Source: an uncultured Collinsella sp.
GTDB taxonomy: Bacteria > Actinomycetota > Coriobacteriia > Coriobacteriales > Coriobacteriaceae
Length of the DNA: 9,942 nt
Direction of reading: 5' to 3'
NCBI GenBank assembly: GCA_959602875.1
Contig: CAUGVQ010000079.1
Location: 1-9,942 of the forward strand
Shown piece after piece: positions 6,641 through 9,942 of the stretch. The position numbers and the translations under genes were made by a program. A model generated the notes under the pieces. That model saw only the letters and a list, made by a program, of their open reading frames with translations. It was not told the DNA's origin and did not search any database. Position 1 is the stretch's first letter. The number at the start of each line of letters is the position of its first letter.

Positions 6641-7417
6641 CTACGGTCTTCTCGCCAAGGCCCGGGCGATGCGCTGCATGGCGGGTGCGGCGTCTTCGAG
6701 GAAGTCGCGGTAGCCGCACCAGTCCTCGCGATAATAGGCGATGTTCAAGCGCTTGCAGTTTTTATGGCAGATGCCCTCGAAGGGGCAGTCGGCGCATGCC
6801 GAGCACGGTCTGCGGGGCTCGGCGAGAAACGTCTGAAGCGCCGGCGCGGCGGCGAGGTCTGCCAGGGAATCGGTCTTTACGTTTCCGAGCAGGTACTGGT
6901 CGATGGCGAGCTGGGCGGTAAGCACCGTGAGGATGTTGAATGTCACGCCGTGGTCGCGCAGGGCCTCTATCGCGCCCATGACGCGCCGATAGGTGCCCTC
7001 GCCCCGAGCGTCGGGGCGGAGCCAGTCATGCAGCTCGCGGTAGCCGTCGAGCGAGACACCGACGAGAAACCCGTGCCTTGCGAAGAACTCCGCCCACGCG
7101 TCATCGATCACGTAGCCGTTGGTCTGCAGGGCAAAATGCACGGTCTGGCGCTGCCTGCGCTCCTCAACATAGGTAACGAAACGCTCGAAGTAGCCAAGGC
7201 CGGCGCAGGTGGGCTCTCCGCCCTGGAACGCAAAGGTGATGTCGGCGTCCTCGCTAAGTTAGAGTGCGCGATCGACAAGGGCGCGCATCGTCTCGTTGTC
7301 CATGATGCCGTACGTCTTCACCTCGCGGTGCTCGGACACATCGGCATAGAAGCAATACCGGCAGCGCATGTTGCACAGCGCCGATGCCGGTTTGATAAGA
7401 AAGCTGACGTGCTTCAC
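6641..7417 (-). pseudogene. Broken radical SAM/SPASM maturase (anaerobic sulfatase-maturase type)
   Basis: A 259-codon frame on the minus strand reads through as a radical SAM maturase except for one TAA at codon 53 (7259-7261). Before it: KHVSFLIKPASALCNMRCRY with the CX3CX2C cluster motif (Cys15, 19, 22). After it, in the same frame: FAFQGGEPT (62-70), LQTNGY and VSLDGY, typical of the anSME group. From codon 172 the text jumps straight to DQYLLGNVKTDSL, which in relatives follows the first SPASM cluster. About 100 residues, including the CGM...C...YPCDFY region, appear deleted in frame between codons 171 and 173 (near 6899-6905). The C-terminal Cys-rich tail (CSACADCPFEGICHKNC) remains. 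GTG 7417 has GGAGG just upstream. The intact part after the stop could start at GTG 7141 but would lack the iron-sulfur motif, so no active enzyme is expected. The frame ends convergently 42 bases from the CLC gene. Confidence 0.85.
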
Positions 7418-7466
7418 GGTCCCTCCGCTCAATGGGGAAGTCGTTTGAATCGCAGTTGCGGGTTCT

Positions 7467-7472
7467 ACTATA
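7467..7472 (-). promoter_or_regulatory. Possible -10 box for the maturase relic
   Basis: On the minus strand this reads TATAGT, 5 of 6 matches to the -10 consensus, 49 bases upstream of the GTG of the relic. No good -35 is seen at 16-18 bases. It lies in the divergent gap shared with the aminopeptidase gene. Confidence 0.25.
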
Positions 7473-7477
7473 GCGCA

Positions 7478-7507
7478 GCGACAATTGATGGGACGGCGTG
7501 CTATCCT
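7478..7507 (+). promoter_or_regulatory. Possible promoter of the M18 aminopeptidase
   Basis: GCGACA (7478-7483) and TATCCT (7502-7507) are separated by 18 bases; each matches the sigma-70 consensus at 4 of 6 positions. Transcription would begin near 7514, which rules out in-frame starts upstream of that point and fits the ATG at 7558. It is a weak match with no other support. Confidence 0.3.
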
Positions 7508-7557
7508 GTACGGCTGACGTGACGGATGGTGTCGATACCGAGGGCAGGGTGGATATG

Positions 7558-8925
7558 ATGAGCGATGTTATAGCAGACGGACCGTCTGACAAGGAGCTTT
7601 GCGAGGCAAAAGGTCTGTGCGCGTTCATCGGGGAGAGCCCTACGGCCTTCCATGCGGCCACGGCGGTGCGCCAAAGGCTCGAGGCGGCCGGTTTTTCCTA
7701 TCTGCCAGAGGGAGACGCCTGGCGCCTGGAGCCGGGTGGGAGCTATTACACCTGCCGCAACAACTCGAGTGTCATCGCATGGCGCATCGCGGAGGACACA
7801 CGCGAGAATGCGCGCGGCATCCATTTCCAGATTGCCGCCGCCCATAGCGATTCGCCCACCTTCCGGCTGAAGTCGTCGTATGTGGTCGAGGGCGCCGGCG
7901 GTGCGCTCTGCCTCGATGTGGAGCCGTACGGCGGCATGATCGAGTACACCTGGTTCGACCGTCCGCTCGGCATAGCGGGGCGCCTGCTTGCGCGGTCGGG
8001 TTCCAGGGTGGAGAGCAGGCTGGTCGAGACGGAGGGGCCCGTCGCCCTCATCCCGAGTCTCGCCGTCCACCTTAACCGTGGGGTCAACGATGGCTTCGCG
8101 CCGGACCGCGCACGCGACGTGCGCCCTGTCGTCACCGCCGGCGCCCTTGGTGCGAAGGGCCTTATGAACGCCCTCGCCGCATCCGCTGGGGTCGCAGCCG
8201 ATGACATCGTCGCCGCAGACCTCTATCTCGTAAACCTCGATGCACCGCGCATCTGGGGAGCGGCCAGGGAGCTCGTTTCCGCACCGCGTCTCGACGATCT
8301 CATGTGCGCTCACGCCGCGCTCGAGGGCTTCCTCGGCGTCTCCTCACCCTCGTCCATCAATGTCTATGCGCTATTCGATAACGAGGAGGTCGGCTCCAAC
8401 ACCAAGCAGGGCGCTATGTCGACGCTGCTCAAGGACACGCTCTCGCGCATCACGGCGGCGCTTGGCCGCGATGAGGAGGACTACCGTCGAGCCCTGTCGC
8501 GCTCGATGCTTGTGAGCTGCGACAACGCGCATGCGGTTCATCCCAATCGACCCGACAGGTACGACGAGCTCAATCGGTGCCGCGTGAACGGCGGCATCGT
8601 CATCAAAGAGGCAGCGAACCAACACTACTGCACCGATGCCTTCAGCCGTGCCATCTTCGTGGAGGTGTGCGAGCGCGCCGGCGTTCCGTACCAGGCCTTC
8701 GCCAACAGAAGTGATATGGCGGGAGGATCCACCCTCGGCAATCTTTCCAATATCCAAGCAAGCATGCACGGGGTCGACGTGGGCTGCGCGCAGTGGGCGA
8801 TGCACTCCGCCTACGAGACCGCTGGTGTGCGCGATGTGTCGCTGGCGCGCCGAGCGCTCGAGGCATTCTATGCCGCTGACGTGCGTGTCGACGACGTCAA
8901 TGGCTTCGAGATCGCGTGGGTCTGA
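7558..8925 (+). CDS. M18 family zinc aminopeptidase (aspartyl aminopeptidase type)
   Basis: A 455-residue cytosolic metallopeptidase of family M18, normal length, which removes N-terminal residues (often acidic or neutral) from peptides using two zinc ions. Seen, in order: AAHSDSPTFRLK (94-105; His96 zinc ligand), SAPRLDDL (241-248; Asp246 bridging ligand), FDNEEVGSNTKQGA (273-286; Glu276 catalytic base and Glu277 ligand), SCDNAHAVHPN (320-330; Asp322 ligand), MAGGSTLGNLSN (387-398) and AMHSAYE (414-420; His416 ligand). Ligand roles are assigned by comparison with human DNPEP. All are present, so it looks active. The ATG at 7558 has AGGG (7546-7549) 8 bases upstream; ATG 7555 is one codon earlier and equally possible. 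It is the likely only gene of its unit, divergent from the maturase relic and 112 bases before a ROK regulator. A role in peptide use is inferred. Confidence 0.94.
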   Translation: MSDVIADGPSDKELCEAKGLCAFIGESPTAFHAATAVRQRLEAAGFSYLPEGDAWRLEPGGSYYTCRNNSSVIAWRIAEDTRENARGIHFQIAAAHSDSPTFRLKSSYVVEGAGGALCLDVEPYGGMIEYTWFDRPLGIAGRLLARSGSRVESRLVETEGPVALIPSLAVHLNRGVNDGFAPDRARDVRPVVTAGALGAKGLMNALAASAGVAADDIVAADLYLVNLDAPRIWGAARELVSAPRLDDLMCAHAALEGFLGVSSPSSINVYALFDNEEVGSNTKQGAMSTLLKDTLSRITAALGRDEEDYRRALSRSMLVSCDNAHAVHPNRPDRYDELNRCRVNGGIVIKEAANQHYCTDAFSRAIFVEVCERAGVPYQAFANRSDMAGGSTLGNLSNIQASMHGVDVGCAQWAMHSAYETAGVRDVSLARRALEAFYAADVRVDDVNGFEIAWV

Positions 8926-8943
8926 GCTGGGTCGCCATCAAAC

Positions 8944-8959
8944 TTGGAGCTAGGTCCAA
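8944..8959. promoter_or_regulatory. Palindromic operator candidate upstream of the ROK regulator
   Basis: TTGGAGCTAGGTCCAA is a 16-bp palindrome with one mismatched pair (TTGGA / TCCAA arms around CTAG). It lies 13 bases upstream of a -10-like TATGAT, over the place where a -35 would sit, and 78 bases before the ROK start. ROK repressors bind palindromes of about this size, so self-repression is a fair inference; binding is not shown. Confidence 0.45.
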
Positions 8960-8972
8960 TGCTCAGTAGGAG

Positions 8973-8978
8973 TATGAT
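8973..8978 (+). promoter_or_regulatory. Likely -10 box of the ROK regulator gene
   Basis: TATGAT matches the -10 consensus at 5 of 6 positions. No clear -35 is found 16-18 bases upstream, where the palindrome lies. This suits a weak or regulated promoter. A start near 8985 would give a leader of about 53 bases that includes the 8996-9017 hairpin. Confidence 0.4.
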
Positions 8979-8995
8979 GGTGCCCGTTGGGGATA

Positions 8996-9017
8996 TGCGG
9001 AAGCCGGTGCTCCCGCA
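8996..9017 (+). other. Leader hairpin of the ROK regulator gene
   Basis: TGCGG (8996-9000) pairs with CCGCA (9013-9017). After one A-C mismatch, AGC (9002-9004) pairs with GCT (9009-9011) around a 4-base loop. The stem lies 8 bases before the ribosome-binding site (GGGGGAG, 9026-9032). It has no T-run, so it is not a classic terminator. It may stabilise the message or limit translation, or be a second protein-binding site. Confidence 0.35.
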
Positions 9018-9037
9018 GATCAGTTGGGGGAGCGTCG

Positions 9038-9942
9038 ATGCCTCAGACGAGCATGCATGCCAAGGGCCGTCTCAACAGCCGGTCTGTGCGCGATCATAAT
9101 CTGTCCCTTGTCCTTCATGAGCTGTACCGCCGCTACAGCGGCTCACGGTCCCTTATCTGCGCCGCCACGGGCCTCACGCCCGGTGCCGTCACGCTGCTCG
9201 TGAACGAGCTCATGAAGGCCGGCTTCATCGAGACGGGCGGCATGCTGGAGGCCGAGGGGGGCCGTCGCAAGAAGCAGCTTGTTCTGTCGGGACGGACCTG
9301 TCCGGTCGCGGTGATTCAACTCCGCCCCGGATCGGTGCGGCTCGTGTGCGAGTCCTTCTCTGGCGAGCGCCTGGTGGATGAGGTTCACAACCGAGACTTC
9401 CGGGGTTGTCCCGTGGAGGACTTCGTTTCCTTTGCCGCCAACCTCATCTACGAGCTGGAACAGCGTCTTGCGAGGGAGCAGGGGCTTGTGCTTAGGGCCG
9501 TCGGCGTCGTTTCCCCTATGGCGGTCCTTGCACATCAGGCGGGCACGCTGCCCAATGCAGACTTCGGCTGGCCGATGCAGGATATCGGAGCGCTGATTCG
9601 CTCCGAGGTCGAGCACCGCGGCGGGGTGGCGACGGTCGTTATGATGAACGATGCGAATTGCGCCGGTTGGGCGGAGTACCGCGCCCTGGTGAAGACGGGT
9701 GCGGAGGATCCGCACGGCGTCATCTTCATCGACACCGATGACCCGATGGGCGGATCGTTCATATTCGACGGCAAGGTGTACAACGGCGCCCTCGGTACGG
9801 CGATGGGCATCGGCCATATTCAAATCAACGTCGAGGGCGAGCGGTGCCTATGCGGAAAGCGCGGTTGCCTCACGCTGTATGCGAGCCGGGAGGCGGTGAT
9901 CCGTCGCAGCGGCCTTGCGGAGGTCGCCGATGCGTCCGGAGC
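9038..9942 (+). CDS. ROK-family transcriptional repressor (3' end outside the window)
   Basis: An open frame of 301 codons without a stop before the window edge. Seen: a winged helix-turn-helix (about residues 20-86, recognition region near SLICAATGLTPGAVTLLVNE, 38-57), a ROK N-lobe from about 90, NDANCAGWAEY (204-214), GIGHIQI (257-263, His260) and the zinc motif CLCGKRGCL (270-278). Such proteins (NagC/XylR/Mlc type) sense a sugar or sugar phosphate and repress transport or use genes. The DxGGT phosphate motif is missing (the segment reads VIQLRPGSVRL) and GxGxG is replaced by DTDDPMGGS, so it is very unlikely to be a kinase. ATG 9038 has GGGGGAG 5 bases upstream. Its targets probably lie past the window edge; a link to the M18 gene upstream is unproven. 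A complete ROK regulator is about 380-400 residues, so roughly a quarter is missing. Confidence 0.88.
   Translation, partial: MPQTSMHAKGRLNSRSVRDHNLSLVLHELYRRYSGSRSLICAATGLTPGAVTLLVNELMKAGFIETGGMLEAEGGRRKKQLVLSGRTCPVAVIQLRPGSVRLVCESFSGERLVDEVHNRDFRGCPVEDFVSFAANLIYELEQRLAREQGLVLRAVGVVSPMAVLAHQAGTLPNADFGWPMQDIGALIRSEVEHRGGVATVVMMNDANCAGWAEYRALVKTGAEDPHGVIFIDTDDPMGGSFIFDGKVYNGALGTAMGIGHIQINVEGERCLCGKRGCLTLYASREAVIRRSGLAEVADASG

Noticed and set aside
7259..7261. Recoding of the stop in the maturase frame (selenocysteine or pyrrolysine)
   Set aside because: The codon is TAA, which neither system uses, and an internal segment also seems to be missing, so loss of function is simpler.
6764..7522. 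Long open frame (252 codons) on the + strand across the maturase relic
   Set aside because: It is antisense to clear radical SAM motifs on the minus strand, and its translation has no recognisable domain; it is a by-product of GC-rich codon use.

Overview
The window is GC-rich, gene-dense and uses GTG starts freely. Gene content (a stand-alone cyclodeaminase next to FolD, a radical SAM maturase relic, a CLC-type anion antiporter) suggests a strictly anaerobic, gut-type high-GC Gram-positive. A Coriobacteriia member such as Collinsella or Olsenella is my best guess, but this is inference from style and content, with no marker gene to prove it.

Region 1 (102-4283, all +) is a folate and one-carbon block: fchA, folD, folE, fau (5-formyl-THF cyclo-ligase) and, after a 151-bp gap, folC. 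The first four are packed with 2-bp gaps or an 8-bp overlap and are surely co-transcribed. Together they make the pterin precursor (FolE), interconvert C1-folates (FolD, FchA), recycle 5-formyl-THF (Fau) and polyglutamylate the cofactor (FolC). FolD has lost the two residues tied to cyclohydrolase activity (Lys to Ala at 52, Gln to Leu at 96), while a separate cyclohydrolase/cyclodeaminase sits directly upstream. This points to a split of the usual bifunctional enzyme.

Region 2 (4402-6598, +) is a two-gene membrane operon: a TauE/SafE-family permease, then a CLC protein. Its motifs (GNN at the filter, GREGT, GGEVTP, late Tyr) fit the fluoride/proton antiporter branch (CLC-F) rather than a chloride channel.

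Region 3 (6641-7417, -) is a decayed radical SAM/SPASM maturase of the anaerobic sulfatase-maturase type. It has an in-frame TAA at codon 53 and appears to lack roughly 100 residues in the middle.

Region 4 (7558-9942, +) holds an M18 zinc aminopeptidase and then a ROK-family repressor that runs off the window edge. The repressor is preceded by a 16-bp imperfect palindrome over its likely promoter and by a leader hairpin. No tRNA, rRNA, insertion sequence, phage gene or CRISPR array was seen. The first 101 bases hold only the leader and ribosome-binding site of fchA as far as I can tell.
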